This document shows, one piece after another, positions 40,939 to 50,152 of a stretch of 64,000 nucleotides of DNA. Below the pieces are notes generated by a model that saw only the letters and a program-made list of their open reading frames with translations, did no database searches and was not told the DNA's origin. Position numbers and translations under genes: made by a program. The DNA is taken from the NCBI RefSeq assembly GCF_000373565.1, contig NZ_KB891804.1, positions 79,705 to 143,704 of the forward strand, in the 5' to 3' direction. The stretch comes from Streptomyces sp. HmicA12 (GTDB taxonomy: Bacteria > Actinomycetota > Actinomycetes > Streptomycetales > Streptomycetaceae). Each line of letters opens with the position of its first letter. The first letter of the stretch is position 1.

Positions 40939-41781
40939 CTACGGGATCGGTACGGCGGTCCCGCTCACCCGCACCCGGGCGTCGCCGTCCCGCAGCGTCA
41001 CCGTGAGCTCGCCGGGGCGGCCCATGTCGGCGCCCTGGTGCAGAGTGAGGACGGACTCGGCCGGCACGAGGCCGAGCTCCCGCAGGTACGCCCCGAACGC
41101 CGCGGCCGCCGCGCCCGTCGCCGGGTCCTCGACCACGCCGCCCACCGGGAACGGGTCGCGGACGTGGAAGGTGAACTCGCTCTCCCGCCAAGCCAGTTGG
41201 ACGGTGGTGAGATCGAGCCGGTGCATCAGCGCGGTCAGCCGGTCGAAGTCGTACGCCAGGTCGGCGAGGCGCTCCCTGCTCGTGGCGGCGAGGACGAGGT
41301 GCCGGGCGCCCGCGTAGGCGACGCGGGGCGGGAACGCGGGGTCGAGGTCGGCGGCCGGCCAGTCCAGCGCGGCGAGCGCCTCGGCGAGGTCCTCGTCCCG
41401 TACGTCCGCCACGTGCGGCTCGACACTGGTCAGCGTCGCGCGCAGGGCCTCGCCCGGGCCGCCGCTGACGGTGACCGGGACCTCGCCGGCCGGGGTGCGG
41501 AACAGGTAGTCGCCGGTTCCGTGCCGCTCCGCCAGCGCCACCGCGGTCGCCACGGTGGCGTGCCCGCAGAAGCTGACCTCGGCCTTCGGGCTGAAGAACC
41601 GCAGGTTGTACGTACGCTCGCCCGGCCCCGGGGTCAGGAACGCGGACTCGCTGTAGCCCAGGTCGGCGGCGATCTTCAGCATGGCGTCGTCGTCGAGGGC
41701 GGAGGCGTCCAGGACGATCCCGGCGGGGTTGCCGCCGGCGGGGGTGGTGGTGAACGCGGTGTAGCGCAGCGGGGTCGTCAT
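40939..41781 (-). CDS. PhzF-family isomerase/epimerase
   Basis: 280 residues with the duplicated diaminopimelate-epimerase-like fold. [15 protein letters not shown] (residues about 12-26), catalytic Glu in [33 protein letters not shown] and the C-terminal [18 protein letters not shown]. In phenazine makers PhzF isomerises trans-2,3-dihydro-3-hydroxyanthranilate; most genomic relatives act on unknown small molecules. No phenazine genes are nearby. One of two PhzF-type genes in the window (see 57374). Confidence 0.9.
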   Translation of the reverse strand: MTTPLRYTAFTTTPAGGNPAGIVLDASALDDDAMLKIAADLGYSESAFLTPGPGERTYNLRFFSPKAEVSFCGHATVATAVALAERHGTGDYLFRTPAGEVPVTVSGGPGEALRATLTSVEPHVADVRDEDLAEALAALDWPAADLDPAFPPRVAYAGARHLVLAATSRERLADLAYDFDRLTALMHRLDLTTVQLAWRESEFTFHVRDPFPVGGVVEDPATGAAAAAFGAYLRELGLVPAESVLTLHQGADMGRPGELTVTLRDGDARVRVSGTAVPIP

Positions 41782-41887
41782 GGGGGCATTGTCGCCTTCG
41801 GCGGCCCTGGGCGCGTGGGCGGGTGCGCGTCCGGTGGAGGCTGGGCCGCCCGGGGAAGGCTGCGCGAGAAGCCCCGCACCCGAACGG

Positions 41888-42655
41888 TCACCCCCGCCCC
41901 ACGTACGGCATGTTCGTGGCGAGCACCGTCGCGAACTGCACGTTCGCCTCCAGGGGAAGCTCCGCCATGTGCCGCACCGTCCGCGCCACGTCGGAGACGT
42001 CCATCACCGGCTCCGCCGCCAGCTCCCCGTTCGCCTGCAGGATCCCGGCCTGCATGCGCTCGGTCATGTCCGTCGCCGCGTTCCCGATGTCGATCTGGCC
42101 GCAGGCGATGCGGTACGGGCGGCCGTCCAGGGAGAGGGACTTGGTCAGGCCCGTCATCGCGTGCTTCGTCGCCGTGTACGCGATCGAGTGCGGGCGCGGC
42201 GTGTGCGCGGAGATGGAGCCGTTGTTGATGATCCGGCCGCCCTGCGGATCCTGCTCCTTCATCAGCCGGAACGCGGCCTGCGCGCACAGGAACGCCCCGT
42301 TGAGGTTGGTGTCGACGACGTGCCGCCAGGCGTCGTAGGACAGCTCCTCGACGGGGACGCCGCCGGGGCCGAACGTCCCCGCGTTGTTGAAGAGCAGGCC
42401 GAGCCGCCCGAACCGCTCGCGCACCGCGGCGAACAGGGCCGCCACGTCGTCGGGGGACGCCACGTCGGTCCGTACGGCGAGGGAGTCCGTGCCCGGGGCG
42501 AGCGCCGCCGTCTCCTCCAGCGTCTCCGTGCGGCGGCCCGCCAGAGCCACCCGCCAGCCCGCGCCCAGCAGTTCCAGGGCGACGGCCCGGCCGATGCCGG
42601 AACCGGCGCCGGTGACCACGGCCGTCCGCGTCGTTGAGATGTGCTGATCGTCCAT
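41888..42655 (-). CDS. Short-chain dehydrogenase/reductase
   Basis: 255 residues, classical SDR. Cofactor motif [15 protein letters not shown] (about 16-30), RR at the end of strand 2 (LAGRRTET) favouring [13 protein letters not shown], catalytic Ser in [10 protein letters not shown] and YTATK. Tail [14 protein letters not shown] is typical of a group annotated as glucose/ribitol-type SDRs. Substrate unknown. Shares a 133-bp divergent promoter gap with phoD. Confidence 0.9.
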   Translation of the reverse strand: MDDQHISTTRTAVVTGAGSGIGRAVALELLGAGWRVALAGRRTETLEETAALAPGTDSLAVRTDVASPDDVAALFAAVRERFGRLGLLFNNAGTFGPGGVPVEELSYDAWRHVVDTNLNGAFLCAQAAFRLMKEQDPQGGRIINNGSISAHTPRPHSIAYTATKHAMTGLTKSLSLDGRPYRIACGQIDIGNAATDMTERMQAGILQANGELAAEPVMDVSDVARTVRHMAELPLEANVQFATVLATNMPYVGRG

Positions 42656-42756
42656 GGGGGCGCAGCGTACGGGGCACCGCCCACCCGGAGGTCACCGATC
42701 CGCCATGTGGCTGTTGTGTACGCGACAGTCGGAGGTCGTCCCGCGGCACTCCAATT

Positions 42757-42779
42757 CCCCTGACACCAGACGTCAGGGG
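42757..42779 (+). promoter_or_regulatory. Hairpin partly covering the phoD ribosome site
   Basis: CCCCTGAC (42757-42764), 7-base loop, GTCAGGGG (42772-42779). The right arm runs into the SD stretch AGGGGAGGGG just before ATG 42789, so the stem would mask part of it. Could also be an operator dyad. Confidence 0.5.
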
Positions 42780-42788
42780 AGGGGCTCC

Positions 42789-44420
42789 ATGTCGCACACA
42801 CCGCAGCACACACCCGAACTACGCGCCGCCGGCCAGTACTTGGCCCGACGCCGCTTCCTCACTGTCACGGGCGCCGCCGCCGCGCTAGCCTTCAGTGTGA
42901 ACCTGCCCGTGGCCGGTACCGCGGCCGCCGCCGAGCTGGACGCGGCGAAGATCACCGCCGATCCCTTCACGCTCGGCGTCGCCTCCGGTGACCCGCTGCC
43001 CGACTCCGTGCTGCTGTGGACGCGCCTCGCCCCCACCCCCTACGAGGCGGGCGGCGGACTGCCCGCCGAGCGCGTCGAGGTGGCGTGGGAGCTCGCCCTC
43101 GACGAGCGGTTCCGCCGGATCATCAGACGCGGCACCACCACCGCGCACCCCGAGTTCAACCACAGCGTGCACGTCGAGGTCGGCCACCTGCCGCCCGGCC
43201 GGGTCTTCCACTACCGCTTCCGCGTGGGCAGCCACGTCAGCGAGACCGGCCGCACCCGCACCGCGCCCGCCGCGTCGCAGCGCCACGTCCCGGCACTCAC
43301 CCTGGCCGCCGTCTCCTGCCAGGCGTACCACGACGGCTACTTCACCGCGTACAAGCACCTCGCCGAGGACGACGTCGACGTCGTCCTCCACCTCGGCGAC
43401 TACCTCTACGAGTACGCGGTCAACTCCGTCGGCGGCGCCCGCACGTACACGGACCGGGTCCTGCCCGACGTGTTCAACCGCGAGACCGTGACCCTCGACG
43501 ACTACCGGCTGCGCTACGCCCTCTACAAGAGCGACCCGGACCTGCGGGCCGCGCACGCCGCGCACCCCTTCGTCGTCACCTGGGACGACCACGAGACCGA
43601 GAACAACTACGCCGACGACACCTCCGAGAACGACGACCCGCCGGCCGAGTTCCTGCTGCGGCGCGCCTCCGCCTACCGCGCGTACTGGGAGAACCAGCCG
43701 CTGCGCCGCCCGCAGCTGCCGCACGGCCCCGACGCCCAGCTCTACCGGCGCCTGCAGTGGGGCCGCCTCGCCCAGTTCGACATCCTGGACACCCGCCAGT
43801 ACCGCACCAACCAGGCCAACGGTGACGGCTGGAAGTCCCCGACCCCCGAGTCCGAGGCCGCCTCGCAGACGCTGCCCGGCTTCACCCAGGAGCGCTGGCT
43901 GATCGACGGCTGGCGGCGCTCCCGCGCGCTGTGGAACGTGGTGCCGCAGCAGGTCACCTTCGGGCGCCGCAACAACCCCGACGGCACGGACACCCTCTCC
44001 ATGGACTCCTGGGACGGCTACCCGGCCTCCCGCGAGCGGCTCCTCCAGGGCGCCAGGTCCGCCCACGTCGAGAACCTCATGGTCCTCACCGGTGACGTGC
44101 ACGTCTCCTACGCCATGGACATCAAGCGGGACGCCGCCGACGCGGACTCGGCCACCGTCGGCACGGAGATCGTCACCACCTCGATCACCAGCGGCAAGGA
44201 CGGCTCCGCGAAGCCGTCCAACTGGGCCGCCTACCTCGCCCGCAACCCGCACATGAAGCACTACAACGGGCAACGGGGTTACGTCACCGTGGAGCTGGGC
44301 GAGCGCGAGGCCCGGGCCGACTTCAAGACGGTCTCCGCGGTGACCGTCCCGGGGGCGCCGATCACCACGGCGGCGTCGTTCGTCACCGCCGTGGGCGACC
44401 AGGGGCTCCGCCCGGCGTAG
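42789..44420 (+). CDS. phoD: Alkaline phosphatase PhoD (Tat-exported)
   Basis: 543 residues. Twin-arginine signal ARRRFLTVTGAAAALAF with cleavage after about residue 47 (AAAAE). PhoD N-terminal Fn3-like domain (about 55-155, FTLGVASGDPLPDSVLLWTRL), then the Fe/Ca phosphodiesterase core: VSCQAY, LHLGDYLYEY, VTWDDHETENN, LTGDVHVSY. Releases phosphate from extracellular mono- and diesters. ATG 42789 has a very strong AGGGGAGGGG SD. Normally under PhoP control; I could not identify a clear PHO box. Ends at an inverted-repeat element. Confidence 0.93.
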   Translation: MSHTPQHTPELRAAGQYLARRRFLTVTGAAAALAFSVNLPVAGTAAAAELDAAKITADPFTLGVASGDPLPDSVLLWTRLAPTPYEAGGGLPAERVEVAWELALDERFRRIIRRGTTTAHPEFNHSVHVEVGHLPPGRVFHYRFRVGSHVSETGRTRTAPAASQRHVPALTLAAVSCQAYHDGYFTAYKHLAEDDVDVVLHLGDYLYEYAVNSVGGARTYTDRVLPDVFNRETVTLDDYRLRYALYKSDPDLRAAHAAHPFVVTWDDHETENNYADDTSENDDPPAEFLLRRASAYRAYWENQPLRRPQLPHGPDAQLYRRLQWGRLAQFDILDTRQYRTNQANGDGWKSPTPESEAASQTLPGFTQERWLIDGWRRSRALWNVVPQQVTFGRRNNPDGTDTLSMDSWDGYPASRERLLQGARSAHVENLMVLTGDVHVSYAMDIKRDAADADSATVGTEIVTTSITSGKDGSAKPSNWAAYLARNPHMKHYNGQRGYVTVELGEREARADFKTVSAVTVPGAPITTAASFVTAVGDQGLRPA

Positions 44421-44470
44421 GGTCCCGGATCCTCGTCTGCCGCGGTCGGTTCGTTGCCGGGTGCGCGTGG

Positions 44471-44548
44471 CCGGTGGCTGGTCGCGCAGTTCCCCGCGCC
44501 CCTGAAGGCATGCGCTGCGCGCAGCCTTCAGGGGCGCGGGGACGAGAC
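44471..44548. repeat. Streptomycete inverted-repeat element, likely bidirectional terminator
   Basis: Contains GGTCGCGCAGTTCCCCGC as at 1821. The 18-base arms CCCCGCGCCCCTGAAGGC (44492-44509) and complement (44524-44541) enclose a loop that can itself pair. It fills the gap between converging phoD and the Gfo/Idh gene. Confidence 0.8.
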
Positions 44549-44549
44549 C

Positions 44550-45548
44550 TCACCCCTCCCCGGGATACCGCACCCCCACAGCCCCCCGCACCCGGTCCAG
44601 GGTGCGCATCACGCCCAGGGAACCGTCCAGCGGCACCAGCGGGGACTCCGTGTCGCCCGCCCGCAGGCGGCCCATCACCTCGAGCGCCTCGTGCCGCATC
44701 GAGCCCCGGGGCCCGTCCCCCGGCGCCAGGGTGAACTCCTCGGGCTCCCGCCCGTCCCGGTGCAGCACGAACCGTTCCGGATGGAAGAACCCGTCGGGGA
44801 CGTCGATCCGCCCCGCCGATCCCGTCACCGAGGCCGTCACCCCCGTACCGGCGTTGATCGCGCAGTGCAGCAGCCCCCGCGCCCCGTTCGCCCAGGACAG
44901 CAGCATCCCGGTCTGGAGGTCGACCCCCTCGTCCGACAGCTGCGCGGACGCGGTGACCTGCTCCGGCTCCCCGAGCAGCAGGTGCGCGAAGGACACGGGG
45001 TACACCCCGAGGTCGAGCAGCGCGCCGCCGCCCTGCGCGGGATCCCGCAGCCGGTGCGAGGGCGGGAAGGGCCCGGCGAGCCCGAAGTCGGCCTGGACGG
45101 TCCGCACCTCACCGATCGCGCCGTCGTCGACCAGCGCCTTCAGCCGCCGGATCAGCGGATGGCAGTACATCCACATGGCCTCCATCAGGAAGAGGCCCTT
45201 CGAACGCGCCAGCGAGACCAGCTCCCCGGCCTCCCGCGCGTTCAGGGCGAACGCCTTCTCGCACAGCACCGCACGCCCCGCCTCCAGACAGAGCCCGGCG
45301 GCCTGCCGGTGCGCCGAGTGCGGGGTCGCCACGTACACCACGTCGACCTCCTCGTCCGCCGCGAGCGAGGCCCAGTCGCCGTACGCCCGCCCGATCCCGA
45401 ACCGCTCCGCGAACGCCTTCGCCGACGCGTCCGAGCGGGACGCCACCGCCACCACCTCGGCGTCCGGCAGATCGAGCAGATCCGCCGTGAACGACGCGGC
45501 GATGCCACCCGTCGCGAGAATTCCCCACCGCACACGCTCCGCTGCCAT
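44550..45548 (-). CDS. Gfo/Idh/MocA-family oxidoreductase
   Basis: 332 residues. N-terminal Rossmann domain VRWGILATGGIAASFTADLL (about 6-25; GxGxIA-like), DVVYVATPHSAHRQAAGLCLEAGRAVLCEKAFALNAREA with the family EKP-type motif as EKA, then the alpha/beta substrate domain (GGALLDLGVYPVSFAHLLLGEP). Similar to trans-1,2-dihydrobenzene-1,2-diol dehydrogenases. Oxidises a sugar, inositol or diol with NAD(P). The EKA instead of EKP is a mild departure. Divergent from the MFS gene, 82 bp away. Confidence 0.9.
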   Translation of the reverse strand: MAAERVRWGILATGGIAASFTADLLDLPDAEVVAVASRSDASAKAFAERFGIGRAYGDWASLAADEEVDVVYVATPHSAHRQAAGLCLEAGRAVLCEKAFALNAREAGELVSLARSKGLFLMEAMWMYCHPLIRRLKALVDDGAIGEVRTVQADFGLAGPFPPSHRLRDPAQGGGALLDLGVYPVSFAHLLLGEPEQVTASAQLSDEGVDLQTGMLLSWANGARGLLHCAINAGTGVTASVTGSAGRIDVPDGFFHPERFVLHRDGREPEEFTLAPGDGPRGSMRHEALEVMGRLRAGDTESPLVPLDGSLGVMRTLDRVRGAVGVRYPGEG

Positions 45549-45630
45549 CTCTTGCCACCCCAGTTGGTCTCGACCACTCCACCGAGCTGAGAGCATAGGT
45601 AATCGCACGTACGGCCGGGAGGGAGTCAGG

Positions 45631-46938
45631 ATGACGGACAGCGGAAGCAGAGTGGTGCGACGGGCCACGGAGCCGGTCGCCTCCCCAACCTCCGCACCGC
45701 GGGCGCCCGTTCGCGCCGGACGCACGAGTCTCCTCGTCACCCTGGTCCTGGGCGGCCTGACCGCCGTGCCGGCGCTGTCCATGGACATGTACCTCCCGGC
45801 GCTCCCGGAGGTCACCGACGTCCTGCACACCTCCGCCGCCACCGCCCAGCTGACCCTCACCGCGTGCCTGACCGGCATGGCGCTCGGGCAGCTGGTGGTC
45901 GGCCCGATGAGCGACCGGTGGGGCCGGCGGCGGCCGCTGCTCATCGGCCTGTTCGTGTACGTAGCCGCCACCGCGATCTGTGCGTTCGCCCCGAGCGCCG
46001 CCCTGCTCATCGCCTTCCGGCTGCTCCAGGGACTCGCCGGTTCGGCCGGGATCGTGATCGCCCGCGCCGTCGTCCGCGACCTCTACGACGGCGTCGCCAT
46101 GGCCCGCTTCTTCTCCACCCTGATGCTGATCTCCGGCGTCGCCCCGATCGTCGCGCCCCTCATCGGCGGCCAGGTCCTGCGCGTCACCGACTGGCGCGGC
46201 GTCTTCGTCGTCCTCACCGTCATCGGCGTCGCCCTCACCGCGCTGGTGTGGAAGAGCCTGCCGGAGACCCTGGCGCCCGAGCGGCGGCACAGCGGCGGCG
46301 TCGGCGAGGCCCTGCGCACCATGCGCGGGCTGCTCGCGGACCGCGTCTTCGCCGGGTACATGATCGCGGGCGGCTTCGCGTTCGCCGCGCTGTTCGCGTA
46401 CATCTCGGCGTCCCCCTTCGTCATCCAGGAGATCTACGGGGCGTCCCCGCAGACCTTCTCCCTCCTGTTCGGGCTGAACTCGATCGGCCTGATCGCCGTC
46501 GGGCAGCTCAACGGCAAGGTCCTCGTCGGCCGGGTCAACCTCGACAAGGTCCTCGCCGTCGGCCTCACCCTCATCGTCGCCGCCTCCGTCTTCCTGCTCC
46601 TCGTCGCGACCGGCACCTTCGGCAGCCCCGAGGAACTGGGCCTCGCGCCGGTCGCGACCGGCCTGTTCGTCCTCATGGCGTCGATGGCCCTCGCCACCCC
46701 GAACACCAACGCCCTCGCCCTGATGCGCACCCCGCACGCGGCCGGCTCCGCCTCCGCCCTGCTCGGGACGTCGTCGTTCCTGATCGGCGCGGTGGCATCG
46801 CCGCTGGTCGGCATCGCGGGGGAGCACACGGCCGTCCCGATGGCACTGGTCCAGCTCGGCGCAGGCCTTGCGGCGGCCCTCGCGTTCGTGGTGTTGTGCC
46901 GCCCCTGGCAGCGCACAGGGGAGGTGAGGGAGGTCTGA
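45631..46938 (+). CDS. Bcr/CflA-family MFS multidrug exporter
   Basis: 435 residues, 12 helices after a 30-residue basic leader. Family blocks LSMDMYLPALPEVTDVLHTSAATAQLTLTACLTGMALGQLVVGPMSDRWGRRRPLLIGL and RLLQGLAGSAGIVIARAVVRDLYDG. Exports chloramphenicol-, bicyclomycin- or sulfonamide-like drugs in relatives. SD GGAGGGAG upstream of ATG 45631. Overlaps the start region of the serine hydrolase gene. Confidence 0.92.
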   Translation: MTDSGSRVVRRATEPVASPTSAPRAPVRAGRTSLLVTLVLGGLTAVPALSMDMYLPALPEVTDVLHTSAATAQLTLTACLTGMALGQLVVGPMSDRWGRRRPLLIGLFVYVAATAICAFAPSAALLIAFRLLQGLAGSAGIVIARAVVRDLYDGVAMARFFSTLMLISGVAPIVAPLIGGQVLRVTDWRGVFVVLTVIGVALTALVWKSLPETLAPERRHSGGVGEALRTMRGLLADRVFAGYMIAGGFAFAALFAYISASPFVIQEIYGASPQTFSLLFGLNSIGLIAVGQLNGKVLVGRVNLDKVLAVGLTLIVAASVFLLLVATGTFGSPEELGLAPVATGLFVLMASMALATPNTNALALMRTPHAAGSASALLGTSSFLIGAVASPLVGIAGEHTAVPMALVQLGAGLAAALAFVVLCRPWQRTGEVREV

Positions 46939-48080
46939 GCTCCCCACGACTGCGTCACGGCACACCCGAGCGGGCCGGCCTGGACGCCGGCCGGCTCGCC
47001 GCGCTCGTCCGCGAGGTGCGGCTCCTGCCCGAGGGCCCGCGCCCCTGGTGCGCGGGCGCCGTGCTGCTCGCCGGGCGCGGCCCCGTGATCGCCGCCGAGG
47101 CCGTCTGCGGCTGGGCGGTGCGCTACGCGGGGTACGACGCGGCGGCCGACCGCGGGGTCGAACTCCCGCCCGCCGCCCGTGTCCCGATGACCCTCGACAC
47201 GGCCTTCGACCTGGCCTCGCTCACCAAGCTCTTCACCTCCATCGCCGCCGTGCAGCAGATCGAGCGCGGCACCCTCGGCATCGACGCCAGGGTCGGCGCC
47301 TACCTCCCCGAGTTCACGGGCGCCGCCCGGCACGGCATCACCGTCCGCCGGCTCCTCACCCACACCTCGGGCCTGCGCCCCGAACTCCCGCTGTACGACG
47401 CCCCGGACCGGCCCTCGCGGCTGGCCGCCCTGCGTGCCGAGGCCCCGTCCTCGCCGGTGGGGGAGTACCTCTACTCCGACCTGAACATGCTGCTGCTCCA
47501 GCACCTCCTGGAGCGGCTCACCGGGCGCCCGCTCGACGCCCTGATCCACGAGGGCATCACCCGCCCCCTCGGGATGACCGCCACCTCGTACGGGCCGCGG
47601 CTCGACGCCGCCGCCACCGAGGACCAGCGCCGCCCCTGGGCCAAGGCCGACCGGGGTCCGCTGCGCGGCGCGGTGCACGACGAGAACGCCTGGGCGCTCG
47701 GCGGCGTCGCGGGCCACGCCGGCCTCTTCTCCACCGCCCAGGACCTGGCCGTCCTGTGCCGTACGTTGCTGAACGGCGGCTCCTACGGCACCGCCCGCAT
47801 CCTCGGCCCCGACTTCGTCGACCTGATGCTGCGCGCCCCGGGCCTCGGCTTCCGCGTCGACCAGCCCTGGTTCATGGGGGAGCTGGCGGGGCGGGGGGCC
47901 GCCGGCCATACCGGGTTCACGGGTACGTCGCTGGTCCTGGACCCGGTGACGGACACGTTCCTGGTGCTGCTGGCCAACACGGTCCATCCGCGCCGCCGCG
48001 CCCCGGACAGCGACCCCCGAGCCGCGGCGGCCACACATCTGGCCCGGGCCGTGGTCCCGCTGGGTTCGTCCGGCGGCTAG
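46935..48080 (+). CDS. Beta-lactamase-fold serine hydrolase
   Basis: About 381 residues, class C beta-lactamase/DD-peptidase fold, no signal peptide. Nucleophile SxxK in FDLASLTKLFTSIAAVQQ, YxN-type YSDLN, and HTG-type GHTGFTGTSLVLDP. HTSGLRPELPLYD is typical of esterase/EstB-like members. The start is unclear: homology begins about LRHGTPERAGLD, with no ATG/GTG/TTG close by. CTG 46935, overlapping the exporter stop as CTGA, is used; GTG 46896 (43-bp overlap) is the alternative. Co-transcribed with the MFS exporter. Substrate unknown. Confidence 0.8.
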   Translation: MSSPRLRHGTPERAGLDAGRLAALVREVRLLPEGPRPWCAGAVLLAGRGPVIAAEAVCGWAVRYAGYDAAADRGVELPPAARVPMTLDTAFDLASLTKLFTSIAAVQQIERGTLGIDARVGAYLPEFTGAARHGITVRRLLTHTSGLRPELPLYDAPDRPSRLAALRAEAPSSPVGEYLYSDLNMLLLQHLLERLTGRPLDALIHEGITRPLGMTATSYGPRLDAAATEDQRRPWAKADRGPLRGAVHDENAWALGGVAGHAGLFSTAQDLAVLCRTLLNGGSYGTARILGPDFVDLMLRAPGLGFRVDQPWFMGELAGRGAAGHTGFTGTSLVLDPVTDTFLVLLANTVHPRRRAPDSDPRAAAATHLARAVVPLGSSGG

Positions 48081-48123
48081 CCCGGGCGGTCCGGTTCGTC
48101 GCCGACCCCGCAGACGCGCCCCG

Positions 48124-48136
48124 TAAAATCACCGGG
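48124..48136 (+). promoter_or_regulatory. Leaderless promoter of Rsm22-like gene
   Basis: TAAAAT (48124-48129), an almost ideal -10, six bases before GTG 48136 with no SD. Transcription should begin at the initiation codon. Confidence 0.6.
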
Positions 48137-49110
48137 TGACCGCCGATACCCTCCACGCCGCCCTCGCCGCCCTCCTGGAAGGGCTCCCGCCGAGCCAGGC
48201 GAGCCGTGCCGTGGACCGGCTCATCGCGAACTACCGGGGCACCACCCCCACCGACGCCCCGATCCTGCGCGACCGCGCGGACGTCGCGGCGTACGCGGCC
48301 TACCGGATGCCGGCCACCTTCGAGGCGGTCCGTACCGCCCTGGACGCGCTGGCCGAGACGGCCGACTGGAAGCCCACCGGCCACCTCGACATCGGCGGCG
48401 GCACCGGCGCGGCGGTCTGGGCGGCGCGCGCGGTCTGGCCCGGCGCGCGCCCCACGACGGTCCTCGACTGGTCGGAGGCGGCGCTCGCCCTCGGCCGCGA
48501 ACTCGCCGCTTCGGACCCCGAGTTGACGACGTCGGTGACCTGGGAACGGGCCCGCATCGGCGCGACGGCGGCCCCCGCGCAGGCGGACCTGGTCACCATC
48601 TCGTACGTCCTGAAGGAGCTGACGGAGGCCGACCGCGCGGCGGCGGTCGACGCGGCGGCCCGGGCGGCCACCGGCGCCGTGGTCGTGATCGAACCCGGCA
48701 CCCCGGACGGCTACACCCGCGTCATCGAGGCCCGCGACCGCCTCATCGCGGCCGGCCTGCACATCGCGGCCCCCTGCCCGCACAGCGCGGCCTGCCCCAT
48801 CGTCCCCGGCACGGACTGGTGCCACTTCTCGGCGCGGGTCAGCCGTTCCTCCCTGCACCGCCAGGTCAAGAGCGGCTCACTGCCGTACGAGGACGAGAAG
48901 TTCGCGTACGTGGCGGCAACGCGCTTTCCTCCGGAACCTGCGCGGGCCCGGGTGGTCCGGCGCCCCCAGATCCGCAAGGGGCAGGTGCTTCTCGACCTGT
49001 GCGAGGCGGAGGGGGCCCTGACCCGGACGACGGTGACGAAGAAGCACGGCGCGCGCTACAAGGAGGCCCGGGACGTGGACTGGGGCGATGCCTGGACGCC
49101 GGTCGACTGA
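48136..49110 (+). CDS. Rsm22-like small ribosomal subunit methyltransferase
   Basis: 324 residues. SAM-binding domain: HLDIGGGTGAAVWAARAVWP (about 83-102), TVLDWSEAALALGRELA, DLVTISYVLKELTEADR, VVIEPGTPDGY. The cysteines in CPHSAACPIVPGTDWCHF (about 215-232) match the Fe-S/zinc site of Rsm22/METTL17-like proteins. C-terminal OB-like tail VRRPQIRKGQVLLDLCEAEG. Probably assists 30S ribosome assembly or rRNA methylation. Leaderless GTG start; closed by a strong hairpin. Confidence 0.85.
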   Translation: MTADTLHAALAALLEGLPPSQASRAVDRLIANYRGTTPTDAPILRDRADVAAYAAYRMPATFEAVRTALDALAETADWKPTGHLDIGGGTGAAVWAARAVWPGARPTTVLDWSEAALALGRELAASDPELTTSVTWERARIGATAAPAQADLVTISYVLKELTEADRAAAVDAAARAATGAVVVIEPGTPDGYTRVIEARDRLIAAGLHIAAPCPHSAACPIVPGTDWCHFSARVSRSSLHRQVKSGSLPYEDEKFAYVAATRFPPEPARARVVRRPQIRKGQVLLDLCEAEGALTRTTVTKKHGARYKEARDVDWGDAWTPVD

Positions 49111-49113
49111 CGC

Positions 49114-49165
49114 GTTCTGCGCGCCCCCGAAGCGAGCGGAGCTCGCTGTCGGGGGCGCGCAGAAC
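49114..49165. terminator. Large hairpin between rsm22-like and DDAH genes
   Basis: GTTCTGCGCGCCCCCGA (49114-49130) pairs with 49149-49165, and inside it AGCGAGC-GGA-GCTCGCT (49131-49147) continues the stem with one bulged G: 24 base pairs in all. Followed by ATCACCCCCACCGGCCCGC, the flank also seen in the element at 1801-2044. Bidirectional terminator. Confidence 0.82.
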
Positions 49166-49216
49166 CGCGCGATCACCCCCACCGGCCCGCTGCCGGCGAA
49201 CCAGGTCGTGTCCGAG

Positions 49217-50053
49217 CTAGACGCCCCGCAGCTCAAGCGTGCAGCACTTGACCGACCCGCCCCCCTTCAGCAGCTCACCCAGGTCCATCCCGACCGGCTC
49301 GAACCCCCGCTCCCTGAGCGGCTCGAACAACCCCACCGCGCCCTGCGGCAGCAGCACCCGCAGCCCGTCCGACACCGCGTTCAGGCCGAAGGCCACCGCG
49401 TCGGACTCGGCCACGACGAGCGCGTCCGGGAACATCCGCCGCAGCACCGCCCGGCTCCCGGCGGAGAACGCCTCCGGGTAGTACATGACCTCGTCGGCGG
49501 AGTCGTCCAGCACGGCGAGCGCCGTATCGAGGTGGTAGAAGCGCGGGTCGACGAGGTCGAGCCCGATCACCGGCCGCCCGAACACCTCCTGCGCCTCCCC
49601 GTGGGACAGCGGCGACGCCCGGAAGCCGCGCCCCGCGAGCACGTACGAGGCGGTGACGGCGAAATCGCCCTCGCCCTCGTTGACGTGCACGGGCTCGTGC
49701 ACGTCCGCGTACCCGTGCGCCCGGAACCACTCCAGGTGCGCGACGGCCTCCAACTCCCGTTCGGGGTGGGCGAAGCGGGCCCCGAGGACGCGTCCGTCGA
49801 TCACGGTCGCCCCGTTCGCGGCGAACACCATGTCGGGCAGTCCCGGCCGCGGGTCGAGCACCTCGACGGTGTGGCCGAACGCGCGGTACCGGTCGCGCAG
49901 GTCCTCCCACTGCGCGAGGGCGAGGGGGACGTCGACGGGTTTCGCCGGGTCCATCCACGGATTGATCGAGTACGTGACCTCGAAGTGTGCCGGTGGGCAC
50001 ATCAGGTAGCGCCGGGGTGTGGCGCGCCGTTCGGCGATGCGCGGATTACGCAA
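49217..50053 (-). CDS. Dimethylarginine dimethylaminohydrolase-like amidinotransferase-fold enzyme
   Basis: 278 residues, beta/alpha-propeller guanidine-modifying fold. MCPPAHFEVTYSINPWMDP opening, Asp in DMVFAANGA, GEGDF, LDLVDPRFYHLDTALAVLDD with catalytic His, and the C-terminal Cys pair in GGGSVKCCTLELRGV (Cys270-271). Hydrolyses methylarginines or converts arginine/ornithine derivatives. TTG 50053 is chosen: it gives the family start RNPRIAERRATPRRYLMCPP and has GAGGAG six bases upstream. The SD lies in a long hairpin (50055-50112). Monocistronic. Confidence 0.87.
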   Translation of the reverse strand: MRNPRIAERRATPRRYLMCPPAHFEVTYSINPWMDPAKPVDVPLALAQWEDLRDRYRAFGHTVEVLDPRPGLPDMVFAANGATVIDGRVLGARFAHPERELEAVAHLEWFRAHGYADVHEPVHVNEGEGDFAVTASYVLAGRGFRASPLSHGEAQEVFGRPVIGLDLVDPRFYHLDTALAVLDDSADEVMYYPEAFSAGSRAVLRRMFPDALVVAESDAVAFGLNAVSDGLRVLLPQGAVGLFEPLRERGFEPVGMDLGELLKGGGSVKCCTLELRGV

Positions 50054-50054
50054 T

Positions 50055-50112
50055 GAGGGCTCCTCACGACCGCAGGGCTGTTGTCGCCCATGGTGCGGCC
50101 GGAGGAGCCCTC
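50055..50112 (-). promoter_or_regulatory. Leader hairpin masking the DDAH ribosome site
   Basis: GAGGGCTCCTC (50055-50065) and GAGGAGCCCTC (50102-50112) pair perfectly across a 36-base loop. On the minus-strand mRNA the 3' arm contains the GAGGAG ribosome site for TTG 50053. Folding would block initiation, suggesting control by a ligand, protein or upstream translation. Confidence 0.55.
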
Positions 50113-50152
50113 CGGGCTGTGAACCGAACGGGTGGTTCACGCGGGTGCGGGG

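Noticed and set aside
40939..41781. Phenazine biosynthesis cluster
   Set aside because: Two PhzF-type genes occur 16 kb apart with no phzA/B/D/E/G; PhzF-fold proteins are widespread without phenazines.
42661..42720. PHO box upstream of phoD
   Set aside because: GGCACC/GGTCACC-like words occur but not as 11-bp spaced GTTCACC direct repeats, so I could not support a PhoP site.
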